This document shows, piece after piece, positions 21,501 to 33,025 of a DNA stretch of 64,000 nt. The stretch comes from Mesostigma viride (lineage: Eukaryota; Streptophyta; Mesostigmatophyceae; Mesostigmatales; Mesostigmataceae). Where the stretch lies: positions 1-64,000 of the forward strand of contig RPFO01000317.1 of NCBI GenBank assembly GCA_009746045.1, written 5' to 3'. Position 1 is the first letter of the stretch, and each line of letters begins with the position of its first letter. Below the pieces are notes generated by a model. The model was not told the origin of the DNA, did not search any database, and saw only the letters and a program-made list of their open reading frames with translations. The position numbers were made by a program, and so were the translations under genes.

Positions 21501-24500
21501 TGCGCATCGACTCTGCGATGGCCGTGGTCTTGCCACCTGGCGCCGCGCACATGTCCAAGATGCGCTCGCCCGGTTGAGCTCCTGAGGGAAACCGGCAAAG
21601 TACAGGGACAGATGCCAGGGAACAATGCACAGGGGTGTGCAACACAGGAAACCGGCAGAGCTCTACAAAGCCAATGTCAGCCACCCGGAGTGGGTGCCAC
21701 GAAAACCTGAACCCTAGCTCACATGCGCAAGTGTATCTCCCACACCGGTGCATCTCCGGAAGGAGCTGCGTGGCAATGAAGAAAAACAAAGAGCCTTTGT
21801 CTGCCTTAACCACACTAACCACCTGATGGCCAATAGAAAACAAGCCATCATCAGGCAAACCCAAGCAACAACTTGGAGACGAGAGAGAAAGCTAAGATAG
21901 TTAGTAGTATTTATAAATAAGCCCAAAATAGGAATTCAGACTAAAAGGCATTCAACATATATATGATAAATTAGAATCTGCCTCTTTGAATGCATTCTTG
22001 CACTGGATGGAAGACTGTTAATCGGATCATGTACGGCTTTTGCCATGGAAATCAAATCTCAGCGCACCAAAGCCACCCAACTTGTTGGCGCGCATGGCCG
22101 GCTGGCCTGCCACCCAACATGATTATGCCGTTACATGTGGCATCCTCGGACTTGCAGCGAGGGAGCCAGCCGCTGGTGAGTGAGCTGGCACGTTTGCGTG
22201 GCTAGCAGCAGCCATGCTAGCCACCCCTTTGCCACCCCCACTGCACATGCATGTTACCAGTTTGTGAGGGAGGGATGGCATACCCAGGACCTTGGCGGCC
22301 AGTATGCTTGGTAGGCTTTGGATGAACATCTCTCCAGGGAACAGGCCTGCGGAGAACAGAATAAGACCAAGAATAAACAAAGACCAAGTCCCCCGAGCAG
22401 GCCGGCCGGCCAGTGGACAGGCAGGCAGGAGGGGCCGGTGAGCCGAGGAACACACAGCCGCCTGAATCTGAGAAACAAAGCGCAGAAGTAGAGACGAGAT
22501 GAAAGCGACGCGCCAAGAGTCCAAATGCAGGGACATACGCATGCCAAGAGTCCAAATGCAGGGACGTACGCATGCCATGAGTCCAAATGCAGGGACATAC
22601 GCATGCCAGTTGTGCCGGTTGCTTAACCGCAGCCACGAAAGTCAAGACTGGACGTGATTGCATGCCATAGATCCCTGGAATTGCACGGCTAATTGAACCA
22701 CGCCTACAAGCTATGCAAATCTAAGGAATGCATGGGGTCGTAACAGTTTACTGTTGACCCAGCAACACAGCGTCACCAAGGCAGACACTACCACGGTCAG
22801 TGGGTCATCCTGCATCGCTCAATTCTAACAAGTAGGACTGGCTCGTGGCCACCACCACCGTACGCGCCCACGGTACGTAGGATCAAGCATATCCAATTCC
22901 CTCGTGGGGCTCGCAATGACAGCACTGAAGAGAGTGAGCAAATCGCTCGGGTCGGGATGCAAGCACAAGGGCGGCGCTTAAGGGCAGCCCACAAGGGCGG
23001 CGTGCACGCACCGCTGGTGGGGGGCAGCCGGAAGACGCGCTCCGACATCTCCACCGCGACCCCCTTCTTAGAGATGAACATGTCGGCACGAGAGAGCAGC
23101 GCGGTGCCCCGGCCCACGCAGACCATCGAGTCCCACCGCCCGCGCACCTCGCTCGCCGGGTCGCCCTCCCCTTCGCCATCCCCAGGGGGGGTTACAACAG
23201 CCTCTGCGTGCCATAGCGCGCGCAGCCAGCATTACAAGAAATTAAAAAAAAATAGAGCTTATTTTCCCTTCCATCCCCTGTGGCAGCGATCATAGAGCCA
23301 CAATCTGTGAGCGTGGTGGAAGAATGGACGCAGGCGCTGCTAGGCAGGGCTGCAGCCCAGCAGCATCCTGTGAAGCAGAAGTGGCAGGATGGCACGGCAC
23401 GATTCCCCATCATAATTGCGAGACATGGGGCGAGCCACTTGGGAATGCAAACTCCATAGGAATAAACATAGACCATCCATCGTCACAGCTATTACTCCAT
23501 AGGAATAAACATAGACCATCCATCGTCACAGCTATTACTCCATAGGAATAAACATAGACCATCAATCGTCACAGCTATTACTCCATAGGAATAAACATAG
23601 ACCATCAATCGTCACAGCTATTACTCCATAGGAATAAACATAGACCATCCATCGTCACAGCTATTACTCCATAGGAATAAACATAGACCATCAATCGTCA
23701 CAGCTATTACTCCATAGGAATAAACATAGACCATCCATCGTCACAGCTATTACTCCATAGGAATAAACATAGACCATCCATCGTCACAGCTATTACTCCA
23801 TAGGAATAAACATAGACCATCCATCGTCACAGCTATTACTCCATAGGAATAAACATAGACCATCCATCGTCACAGCTATTACTCCATAGGAATAAACATA
23901 GACCATCAATCGTCACAGCTATTAACTCCATAGGAATAAACATAGACCATCAATCGTCACAGCTATTACTCCATAGGAATAAACATAGACCATCCATCGT
24001 CACAGCTATTACTCCATAGGAATAAACATAGACCATCCATCGTCACAGCTATTACTCCATAGGAATAAACATAGACCATCAATCGTCACAGCTATTACTC
24101 CATAGGAATAAACATAGACCATCCATCGTCACAGCTATTGCTCCATAGGAATAAACATAGACCATCCATCGTCACAGCTATTACTCCATAGGAATAAACA
24201 TAGACCATCAATCGTCACAGCTATTACTCCATAGGAATAAACATAGACCATCCATCGTCACAGCTATTACTCCATAGGAATAAACATAGACCATCCATCG
24301 TCACAGCTATTACTCCATAGGAATAAACATAGACCATCCATCGTCACAGCTATTACTCCATAGGAATAAACATAGACCATCAATCGTCACAGCTATTAAC
24401 TCCATAGGAATAAACATAGACCATCAATCGTCACAGCTATTACTCCATAGGAATAAACATAGACCATCAATCGTCACAGCTATTACTCCATAGGAATAAA

Positions 24501-27452
24501 CATAAACCATCCATCGTCACAGCTATTACTCCATAGGAATAAACATAGACCATCCATCGTCACAGCTATTACTCCATAGGAATAAACATAGACCATCCAT
24601 CGTCACAGCTATTACTCCATAGGAATAAACATAGACCATCCATCGTCACAGCTATTACTCCATAGGAATAAACATAGACCATCAATCGTCTCAGCTATTA
24701 CTCCATAGGAATAAACATAGACCATCCATCGTCACAGCTATTACTCCATAGGAATAAACATAGACCATCAATCGTCACAGCTATTACTCCATAGGAATAA
24801 ACATAGACCATCAATCGTCACAGCTATTACTCCATAGGAATAAACATAGACCATCAATCGTCACAGCTATTCGCCCATCGGCATGACGGCTTACCTCTGC
24901 CGAATCCAGGGGGCCCTGTGCGCAGCTTTGTCCCCCGCAGGAGCTGTGGAAAGAGGCGTGGTCCCTGGCCTTGTCCATTGTCCGTTGATGCTGCCCCCTC
25001 CTCTACCTTGCCAGGGGGGTCATCCTGGCTGAGGATGTCTGTGTAGATGAGCACGCGGTCGCCGGGCATGACTCCAGGGCTGCAAGCCAACACGCCCGGC
25101 ACAAAGATCTGCCCCGAGGGGCAGCGAGCCACCCGAGGGGGAGCAATCAGGATCGAGTTTAAGAAGCACGGCGGCAGGTGGTCGATACCAGCACAAGAGG
25201 CAGGGCAAGGAACACAACACCTGCATGGGAACGAATGATCCTCGGGACGGCAGTCAGGGCAGCAGCAGCCATGGTCAAACTGCGAATAACGATACTTCTT
25301 GCTCATGGCAACGGGAAGTGGGACGCTAGCAATGGGGAGTGGGCCGCTGGCAACGGGGAGTGGGCCGCTGGCAATGGGGAGTGGGCCGATAGCAACGGGG
25401 GGTGGGCCGATAGCAAGTGGGAGTGGGCCGATAGCAAGTGGGAGTGGGCCGCTGGCAATGGGGAGTGGGCCGCTGGCAATGGGGAGTGGGACGCTAGCAA
25501 CGGGGAGTGGGCCGATGGCAGTGGGGAGTGGGCTGCTAGCAATGGGGAGTGGGCCGCTGGCAACGGGGAGTGGGCCGCTAGCAATCGGGAGTGGGCCGCT
25601 GGCAACGGGGAGTGGGCCGCTAGCAATCGGGAGTGGGCCGATAGCAACGGGGAGTGGGCCGATGGCAGTGGGGAGTGGGCGGATGGCAATGGGGAGTGGG
25701 CGGATGGCAATGTGGAGTGGGCCGCTAGCAACGGGGAGTGGGCCGCTAGCAATGGGGAGTGGGCCGATAGCAACGGGGAGTGGGCCGCTAGGAATGGGGA
25801 GTGGGCCGCTGGCAATGGGGAGTGGGCCGCTAGCAATGGGAAGTGGGCGGTGTGGGATATGAGATGGACGGCCACGCAAGCGGCTCCATGCACACAAAGA
25901 AAGGAGAAGAGAAGTGTAGTTGTAGTACACAAAGGAATAAACAAAGTACCTGGGACCCTCGCAACACGGCTTCCGCACACTTGCGGGAGACGACCATCCA
26001 CTGGCCATCGCGATAGGCCGCCTTGTCCCCTGCCTGGTCCGCAGCGGTGCCATCGGGGGCTAACGACGGGCTGACTGACTCGAGGCGGATCGGGTGTGGC
26101 CCCGAACCCTGCACCACCAGCACGTTGTCGAGCTGGGGGTGCTTGGACACGGAGTGCTCCTGTGCTCGCCCAGTCAATGGGTCGCATTGGTGGCAACACG
26201 GGGCGAGGGAGTCATGGACGGACGAATGAGAGCGGATTGGTTTCCTTGTACTGTCAGCTTGGCCGGCACATGCACAGGTTAGTGTGGGTGAATGACAGTG
26301 ATCCCTGAAAATGGGGGTAGATGAGGGAGTGGATGGGCCTCCATGGCAGTCTTTAGGGTTTGAGGAGGAGGGGCAAGGGTACACAGTGTGCTGCCTGTTG
26401 GTGTACATGGGAGTGAAAGAGCAAACAGGACAGACAGGTGAGGAGCACAAGCATGGCGAACAAGAGAGGGAGCGGCAAACGGGGTGGAAGGGGTGGGGAG
26501 AAAGGCAAGGGGGAACGCGAAGAGGCAGAGGGGGCATTGCCTTGGAGAGCTTGGGGGGGGGGAGGGGGGGGGAGGGGGAGGAAGAAAGACACACGGGGCA
26601 CTGGGAGAACCATCCGCATTTCAGCTCGTTGCTGATTGGGGAGGATGGCGGGAGAGGAGGGGCGGCAAGATAGCGTGGGGAAGGGTCGTGAGAGAATATA
26701 TAGGGGACGTCCACGTCCAGGGAGATGGTAGACGTCCGCTAGTCTACACCAGCACAGTGTGTTGCACACTGTTAGGCACTACCGGGCTAAAACAGTGGTG
26801 ACAGCTGGGCGAAAGAAGTGAGCAAGCGACCACAAGTAGGCCCGGAGTAGACCAGAGAATGAAAATGCATAAATCACAATCTGTCCGTGCTAGACCCTTG
26901 GATTGATGTGGATGGTAGGAAGCCGACAAAGAATCCAACTTGGCAGAGGAATGAGCGAATTGCCATTAAAAGTTATGGAAAATGTCGAGAGCGACGACCC
27001 AGGCTCAAGTTGATAATCTTAGTGATGGGCTACATTATGGTTTTAAGAGGGCATCGAGGAAATATAACCGCGGTAACTCCCAGGATATTGGCAGGCATTA
27101 TCGCCGGCTTACTTTGCCAAAGACCGCTGTAAGTCTTTCTTCCAAGCTCTCCCTCGTCGTCGCGCAGAGGTTGACACGAATATAAGTATTTACAGGCGGC
27201 CGACTGAAGGTTGAAATATAATTACACGAGCAACGATAGCATCAGCTTGCATGCATTGCTGTTAAACACGTGCATCAATTAATTATTACGAAGTAAAGGC
27301 ATTGCAATTACTGGCGGATCTGCTCCCACCCAGCGCCCGACACATTACCTGAGGGCCTCGCAAATCCGTGTCACGTGATCTTCACCAAATACAGCATTTA
27401 AGTAGCGGGTAACAGAGGGGTCAAATGAGTGTTTGACTTGGTACTCGCACAT
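15538..27452 (-). CDS. NSUN6: NSUN6-like tRNA/RNA cytosine-C5 methyltransferase, 12 exons
   Basis: Exons: 27452-27349, 27203-27113, 26159-25950, 25108-24895, 23203-23012, 22346-22284, 21581-21460, 20746-20195, 17387-17287, 16677-16596, 16408-16344, 15670-15538. All introns are GT-AG, all phases close, giving 642 residues. The N-terminus (FDPSVTRYLNAVFG, RVNLCATTRESL) matches NSUN6. A PUA domain follows at about 120-245 (CAEAVLRGSQ, FVPGVLA), then the SAM-binding fold: motif I DMCAAPGGKT (301-310), VALDRSHSK (324-332), motif IV DAPC (500-503) and motif VI STCTINPGENE with the presumed catalytic C551. It ends DTMGFFIAKFRK. Human NSUN6 methylates C72 of some tRNAs; the same role is inferred. Exon 8 holds an Ala/Gly-rich insert of about 110 residues between KMDATKAV and GFPPNSFDRV, which explains the extra length. 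Most introns carry private minisatellites. Confidence 0.94.
17160..17195. repeat. poly-G tract in NSUN6 intron 9
   Basis: G-run of about 30 bases with few interruptions. It is a likely polymerase-slippage site and an assembly weak point. Confidence 0.9.
17478..17593. repeat. 60-bp tandem duplication in NSUN6 intron 8
   Basis: Two copies containing CATCATCAGGCACATATAAA and ending ATCACTAGTC, just upstream (in gene sense) of exon 9. Confidence 0.85.
17931..20102. repeat. 74-bp minisatellite, about 29 copies, in NSUN6 intron 8
   Basis: The unit is about 74 bp with a few sites that alternate between copies (GTCGTTG/GCCATTG, AAACAATAG/AAGCAATAG). In gene sense most units contain CAACGACGTGAGTGGTGG or CAATGGCGTGAGTGGTGG, close to the real exon 8 junction ATCAACGAT|GTGAGTGATG. 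Two further degenerate copies lie between the exon and the array (20100-20170). Confidence 0.96.
21167..21256. repeat. 21-bp tandem repeat in NSUN6 intron 7
   Basis: About four copies containing CACGCAAACTCCCTATAGC. Confidence 0.92.
22507..22607. repeat. 31-bp tandem repeat in NSUN6 intron 5
   Basis: Three copies containing AGAGTCCAAATGCAGGGACA (or close variants), separated by TACGCATGCCA. Confidence 0.9.
23452..24870. repeat. 43-bp minisatellite, 33 copies, in NSUN6 intron 4
   Basis: The unit contains GGAATAAACATAGACCATC and GTCACAGCTATTA. The main polymorphism is CATCCATCG against CATCAATCG. Copies are highly uniform, and the array ends 25 bases from the exon 4 donor. Confidence 0.97.
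25310..25850. repeat. 21-bp minisatellite, about 26 copies, in NSUN6 intron 3
   Basis: The unit is GGGGAGTGGGCCGCTGGCAA plus one base, with CTGGCAAC, CTAGCAAT, ATAGCAAC and ATGGCAGT variants. A 21-base unit keeps frames open on both strands. Frames of nearly 400 residues here are artefacts. Confidence 0.95.
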
Positions 27453-28450
27453 TGCTGCCCAGGCACAGTTCTCGCGCAACAGACTATCTTATCGGCGTCA
27501 TGCTGTTGGGTAGATAAGGGCAGAAATCCTCACTGCGATCTGAAATGTGAACATTCATTTATTACTACCCGCGCTATGTTTACGTGCCTGCATACACGCG
27601 AGGAATCTGAATATTTTGAAGAACGTGCTTCCCATACCAGTTTTGCCCTGTGGCTCTCTTAGAGCTCTTACGTAGACAGCAGCCTCCATCGCCCGATTGG
27701 GTCTTACGTCTTACATTCAGGCAACAGCCTAGGGACGTCCGTTAGGTTCTTGCGCTGCCGCCCGCAGATCTTGTGTCAACGCGCAGCAGCTAGCGAATAC
27801 CAGTTTCATTGCGAATGAAAATTAATTCTCCCTTACCTCACGATCCGCTGTGGCAGGTTTCCAGTTTCCACTTTCCTGGCATTCCTGCCTGGTTGCTGTC
27901 GAGTGTTGTTGCAGCGATCGCGATCGGCAACCTGCGATGTTTACATTTGAAAGGTTTTCCCGACTTCATTTTTGCCGCACCTAGTGGCCCGCACGGCAGC
28001 CGCCGGACCGACCGACTATCAGGTAGACACATCAGATAGATCATAGATGACTACAGATAGATGACTACTGTCAGTAGCTTGCACTGGAAGTGAGCCCGCC
28101 CAGCCTGGGCGATATGTCCTCACCTGGCGTGCCCTAGGCCGTGCGCGGCAGGGCCGCCACCCGTGGACTTTTCGTGATAGACTCGGCATGGACATGTGCT
28201 ACACTAGACGTCAGTCGGTGACGGGCTCACACCCGGCCGGGCGGGCAGCCTCCCGGTTTGTCTGTAATATGGAGGCAGATGACCAGTACGCAAGGATAGA
28301 TGGCAAGACGTAGTGATGAAGGAGACCACCCCCAAGTTTGTGGGGGCTCCGCGTGTGACCGTGTACGGCCGCATTCATAGCGATTCGGGCCGTGCCGGTG
28401 CCCACGTACAACCCTGTAACTAGATAGCTTACACCATCCATTCCGCCATC
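27453..28450. other. NSUN6 upstream region and spacer
   Basis: Upstream of the ATG at 27452. No TATA box or clear promoter motif. An open frame near 27809-28039 (plus) has no recognisable family. A donor-like CGTGAG|GTAAGG on the minus strand near 27835 could belong to an unseen exon. I cannot support a gene here. Confidence 0.35.
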
Positions 28451-28530
28451 CCATTGAATTGAACTGAATTGGAACCGACATAACTCCGTTGGGAGTATAC
28501 TGATGTAGCACATATCCCTGAGAAGGGGTA
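28451..28530 (-). mobile_element. LINE 3' end, hairpin and decayed AATTC tail
   Basis: The minus strand reads CCCCTTCTCAGGGATATGTG, then ACTCCCAACGGAGTTATGT, then AATTC/AGTTC-type bases. The same block is at 36270-36345 (plus). It lies downstream, in the same orientation, of the decayed ORF1 at 28930-29910 and may be its 3' end. Confidence 0.8.
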
Positions 28531-28929
28531 TGTGGATTTTAATACACTCTGGGCTGGTCGGTAACTTCCTGCAAGGGTAGGGTGTAAACCACACCTGCTC
28601 AAGATGCACAAAGTGCACATGCACAACTATGTATTCAAGCACCTACCTAAAGGCGCAGACATAGGGGGGAAGATCAGCATGGCTATACAAAGGCTAGGGC
28701 ATGCATATGGCTTCTCAGCAGAGAGTAACTCCCTGCATGATGGGCAAAACATGACTAAATAAAGCTAGGCATCATCTGGTGTGTGGCACATCATAATTCA
28801 TAGGCACACATCATGTACATGACTTAATAATGCCAATGCATCAGCTGGTATAGTGCCTGTAGTAGGCGTACATGTACAAGGCCACGGTGGCTAGGCCTGA
28901 CTATTCTACACTACTGCTGTATTCCCCTA
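28531..28929. other. spacer between LINE ORF1 remains and 3' end
   Basis: No coding frame recognised. If the flanking pieces are one element, its ORF2 is missing here. Confidence 0.35.
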
Positions 28930-29910
28930 AGCTGGGGGGTCAGGAATCACTGGGGCCGCGGGGGTTGCTTGCCAGGGCTTGCGGCCGACGTAGATGGCCG
29001 CCCCCTTCCAGTACACCGGCTTGCCCGCCGTGGTCTGCCGGAGCTGGAGGTAGGTCGGCCATAGCTCCCGTCGCCGTTGTTGCTGCGCCAGGGTCAAGTC
29101 GTCTTCTAGTAGGGTGAAGTGAGTCTTCTCGAGCTGCTTTCGGCGTCTGAGAAAGCTTGTCCGTCGGGTTCTTAAAAAGGTGAGAAGAAGCGGGGGCGCC
29201 CCTGCCTTATACCCTGCGAGCGGGGAAGGCGGTGGGCGGCCAGCTTGATCTCACCAAGAACTAGGCCCATGGGTCGGCGACTAGCTAGGGCCTATATGAT
29301 TGCAGTCTATAGCGCCGGTGCCTGCTGTCCGCGGTACTGACCCCCGACGGATAGAGAGCTGGCATCTCTCATGGCGCGTCTGCCTATATATAGGCCGCGG
29401 CCTGAGGCTAATTAGTGCAGTCGACTATATAGTCGACTGCACTTAGCCTCGGGCCGCGGCCTTGCATCTCCGCGACCTAGCTAGAGACTAACTGCGGTGG
29501 CGGCGGTGGGTGGAGTCCGGCGGCGGTGAGGATCCAGGGCCGGGAGGTGGCGGTGGTGACCTGGTGGAGAGGAGAGGGAGCTAGCTCGGCAGCGGCAGCG
29601 TGCTGCCCATGGCCGGATGGCTGCCACATCTGCAGCGAGGGGGGTCCGCGTGCTGCTCGAAGGCCTCCTTGATGAGGAGGGCGAGGAAGGTGGCGCGTCG
29701 GTCATGCATGGTGCATATGGTGAAGGCGGGGGGAGGGGTAGCCCAGCCAGAGCTTGGCGTCGGAGCGCCCAAGGAGGCCGAGGAGCAGAGGGCGATGTGC
29801 TGATCGAAGGCGGGCCGGGCGGCAGCAGCGCTGCAGAAAGTCAGTATCGCGGGTGGAAGCATCGCTGCCGCCGCCGGCAGATGCATGGATCGATGCGGTT
29901 CTGGCGCGGT
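28930..29910 (-). pseudogene. decayed LINE ORF1, second copy
   Basis: Minus-strand fragments match the ORF1 at 12640-14642: around 29770-29590 (IKEAFEQHADPPRC against LTEAFQQHVTPLAA), and at 29190-28960 (LEDDLTLAQQQRRRELWPTY, then AGKPVYWKGAAIYVGRK). Frames shift between the pieces. A 71-bp inverted repeat (29392-29462) lies between them. Confidence 0.75.
29392..29462. repeat. long palindrome
   Basis: Arms AGGCCGCGGCCTGAGGCTAA... and its complement, imperfect in the outer part, around a perfect 22-bp core CAGTCGACTATATAGTCGAC(TG). Confidence 0.88.
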
Positions 29911-30159
29911 AGCTAGCGGCTAGAGGTGGAGGGGCAGTTCAAGAAGCCATCGAGGCATAGTAACGTAGGCCGTTTAAAGACTGCATTTTACGGTCGTGCA
30001 TGAAGCAATTAAGGCGGGCCGGCTGTTTGGACCAAGCAAGATCCAACTGTCAGCCGACGGCGCTTGTACTTCTTACTAGTTGTGATATTTGGACAGCCAA
30101 TTCAGATGGCCTGCAGCATGCGCAACATACTTGCAAGCACATGCACACAAATGACGCAA

Positions 30160-30595
30160 TCAATTAATTAATTAAACTATTGAAATTAAAATACAAAACA
30201 TGACTCCATTGGGAGATCATGTCGCACGTACCCCCAATTGCTGCATGGATGGATGGAAGTCACTGGAAACCTATAACTAAGCTAACTCTAAGCTAGTCTA
30301 GAAAATCCAAACTACTTTTACTCAGCAAAGCGCCCCTTCCTCCTGGGGGCCGGGGGGGGGGGGGGGGGGGTTGCCCACAGGGGCTGGCGCGTGTGAGCAT
30401 GGACAATCGTCTTCTAGACACCTCTTCTTGTTCTGCATAGCACTGGGCCAAGCAAGAGAGACCTCGGGAGTGAATGCGGTGTTCAAACTTCTAAGCATGG
30501 ACAACTTGGTCGGCCAGCAACAGCAACACATCAAACTTTTTGGGCACTTTCTGGCCAAAAAATTATTTGACTGGCTTGCTAAAACATGTTGAACC
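30160..30595 (-). mobile_element. decayed 5'-truncated LINE copy
   Basis: On the minus strand this follows the end of ORF2 at 35160-35343 almost codon by codon: LSMLRSLNTAFTPEVSLAW against VPAQFEHRIHSLSRLW, then SAMQNKKR against TAMQDKTR, and PAPVGN against PDPVGK. The 3' flank with a CTCCCAATGGAG hairpin and AATT tail follows (30160-30230). A G-run of about 22 bases at 30353-30371 has replaced part of the proline codon tract. Confidence 0.85.
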
Positions 30596-30639
30596 CAGGT
30601 TTTGGGCCCAAGCGAGCACATATATGGTTGTGTTTACCC

Positions 30640-31250
30640 CCCAAAATTGGGGGTCATCGGACAACCCTGGCAAGGTTAACTGTGACGTATAACAGCATAA
30701 GGTACATGGTTTTTGACATTTTTGCACACATAGAGGCAAGCAATCAACATCAAATTTTATTCAATTGACCCAGAAACTTGCATGCAAACTGAATTCTGGT
30801 CCTCCATCATGATGACATTGTGAAGTCTCAGTTTGCACCCCACCTTCAACATGTTGGTGACGTTTGACAGCATAAAAAGTCAATTTTATTACAATTTCAT
30901 TAGTTTTTTACATCCAAGAGGGCCATAACCATTTCAAACAAGGCACACAACTTAAATGCATAATTTACAAAGGCCAGGTAAAGCATGCACCAAGGTTGAG
31001 GTCACCTATAGACCTATTTGTGACAGTCAATAGCATTAAAAATGCAGTTTTTGCTCATTTCTTTCATTTTGCATAAGTCAAATCATGCAGATTGCATCCA
31101 ATATGATTCCACTTGACCCAAAACTTGCACACACATTGAATTCAGGTCCAACGTCATGATGACAATGCCAAATCTCAGTTCCTAAACCAACGTTTAACAT
31201 ACCATCAGTGACATATGGCAGCATTAATGGTCACTTGGACACATATTATA
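30640..31250. repeat. four diverged units of about 165-190 bp
   Basis: Each unit contains GTGACG..TA..AGCAT(A/T)A followed by a T-rich stretch, a CACTTGACCC-type box and CATGATGACA. Unit starts are near 30682, 30848, 31020 and 31207. This is an old, strongly diverged satellite-like array with no coding capacity. Confidence 0.7.
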
Positions 31251-31552
31251 TGGATTGAACATGGCGAATGATGTTGACAACAGGAATAATGATACAATGT
31301 CCTAAGTTGTACAATCAAGGTGTGAACAAGCTCGTAAATGTTCTAAATGCTATGCATAAAACACGAGTCACTTGGTAAATAAAACATGCCGCGTACAGCC
31401 CGCTGCCGCTTTATCGTCTGCCTCTCTCTCCTACTTGGGCTGCGCTGGAGGCCTGGCATGTGATCTAGTTGAGTCCTGCGCTGCTCCATTGTCACTACTT
31501 GCAGCAGCACACCCTTGGTCTTGCCCTTCTTGTTCGAGGCCTGGCGCCCATC

Positions 31553-32868
31553 CGCATGCGTGGATGTGGGGGGGGGCTGGCATGCATGCGTGGGTGTGGG
31601 GGGGGCTGGCATGCATGCGTGGGTGTGGGGGGGGCTGGCATGCATGCGTGGATGTGTGGGGAGCTGGCATGCATACGTGGGTATGGGGGGGGCTGGCATG
31701 CATGCGTGGGTGTGGGGGGGGCTGGTATGCATGTGTGGGTGTGGGGGGGGATGGCATGCATGCGTGTGTGTGGGGGGGGGCTAGCATGCATGCGTGGGTG
31801 TGGGGGGGGCTGGCATGAATGCGTGGGTGTGGGGGGGGGCTGGCATGCATGCGTGGGTGTCTGGGGGGGCTGGCATGCATGCGTTTGTGTGGGGGGGGCT
31901 GGCATGCATGCGTGTGGGGGGTGGGGGCTGGCATGCATGCGTGTGTGGGGGGGGGCTGGCATGCATGCGTGTGGGGGGGTGGGGCTGGCATGCATGCGTG
32001 GGTGTGGGGGGGGGCTGGCATGCGTGCGTGGGTGTAGGGGGGGCTGGCATGCGTGCGTGGGTGTGGGGGGGGCTGGCATGCATGCGTGGGTGTGGGGGGG
32101 GCTAGCATGCATGCGTGGGTGGGGGAGGGGGCTGGCATGCATGCGTGGGTGTGCGGGGGGGCTGCATGCATGCGTGCGTGTGGGGGGGGCTGGCATGCAT
32201 GCGTGTGGGGGGGTGGGGGCTGGCATGCATGCGTGGGTGTGGGGGGGGCTGGCATGCGTGCGTGGATGTAGGGGGGGCTGGCATGCGTGCGTGGGTGTGG
32301 GGGGGGCTGGCATGCATGCGTGGGTGTGGGGGGGGCTAGCATGCATGCGTGGGTGGGGGAGGGGGCTGGCATGCATGCGTGGGTGTGGGGGGGAGCTGGC
32401 ATGCATGCGTGGGTGTGGGGGGGCTGGCATGCATGCGTGGGTGTGGGGGGGGGCTGGCATGCATGCGTGTGTGTCTGGGGGGGCTGGCATGCATGCGTGT
32501 GTGTGGGGGGGGCTAGCATGCATGTGTGTGTGGGGGGGGGCTGGCATGCGTGCGTGGGTGTGGGGGGGGCTGGCATGCATGCGTGGGTGTGGGTGTGGGG
32601 GCTGGCATGCATGCGTGGGTGTGTGGGGAGGCTGGCATGCATGCGTGGGTGTGGGGGGGGCTGGCATGCATGTGTGGGTGTGGGGGGGGATGGCATGCAT
32701 GCGTGGGTGTTGGGGGGGGCTGGCATGCATGTGTGGGTGTGGGGGGGAGCTGGCATGCATGCGTGGATGTGTGGGGGGCTGGCATGCATGCGTGGGTATG
32801 GGGGGAGGCTGGCATGCATGCGTGGGTGTATGGGGGGGCTGGCATGCATGCGTGGGTGTGGGGGGGGC
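31553..32868. repeat. GC-rich minisatellite of about 30 bp, more than 40 copies
   Basis: The unit is GGCTGGCATGCATGCGTGGG plus TGTG and a G-run of 5-9. G-run length varies from unit to unit, so units run from 27 to 33 bp. All six frames are open over long stretches (up to 532 codons); none is a gene. Confidence 0.96.
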
Positions 32869-33025
32869 ATGACCATGGTAGAAAATGTTATCTTGAGGGA
32901 GCACTCTCCATGGGAAGTGGATGCCCAGGTGGCTGTAAAGGGGGGCACAATAACAGAAAGAGTGCTATCCACCATCACACTAGCCCCTGCCCACACTGTG
33001 GCTACCTTGCTGGTGTCACCTTCCG

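Noticed and set aside
23452-24870. Regular 43-bp repeats reminiscent of a CRISPR array
   Set aside because: There are no unique spacers; units abut directly and the array lies inside a eukaryotic intron.
24854-26199. Frames of nearly 300-400 residues with repeated GPLPIAS
   Set aside because: A 21-bp intron repeat divisible by three. Only 26159-25950 and 25108-24895 are coding, as NSUN6 exons 3 and 4.
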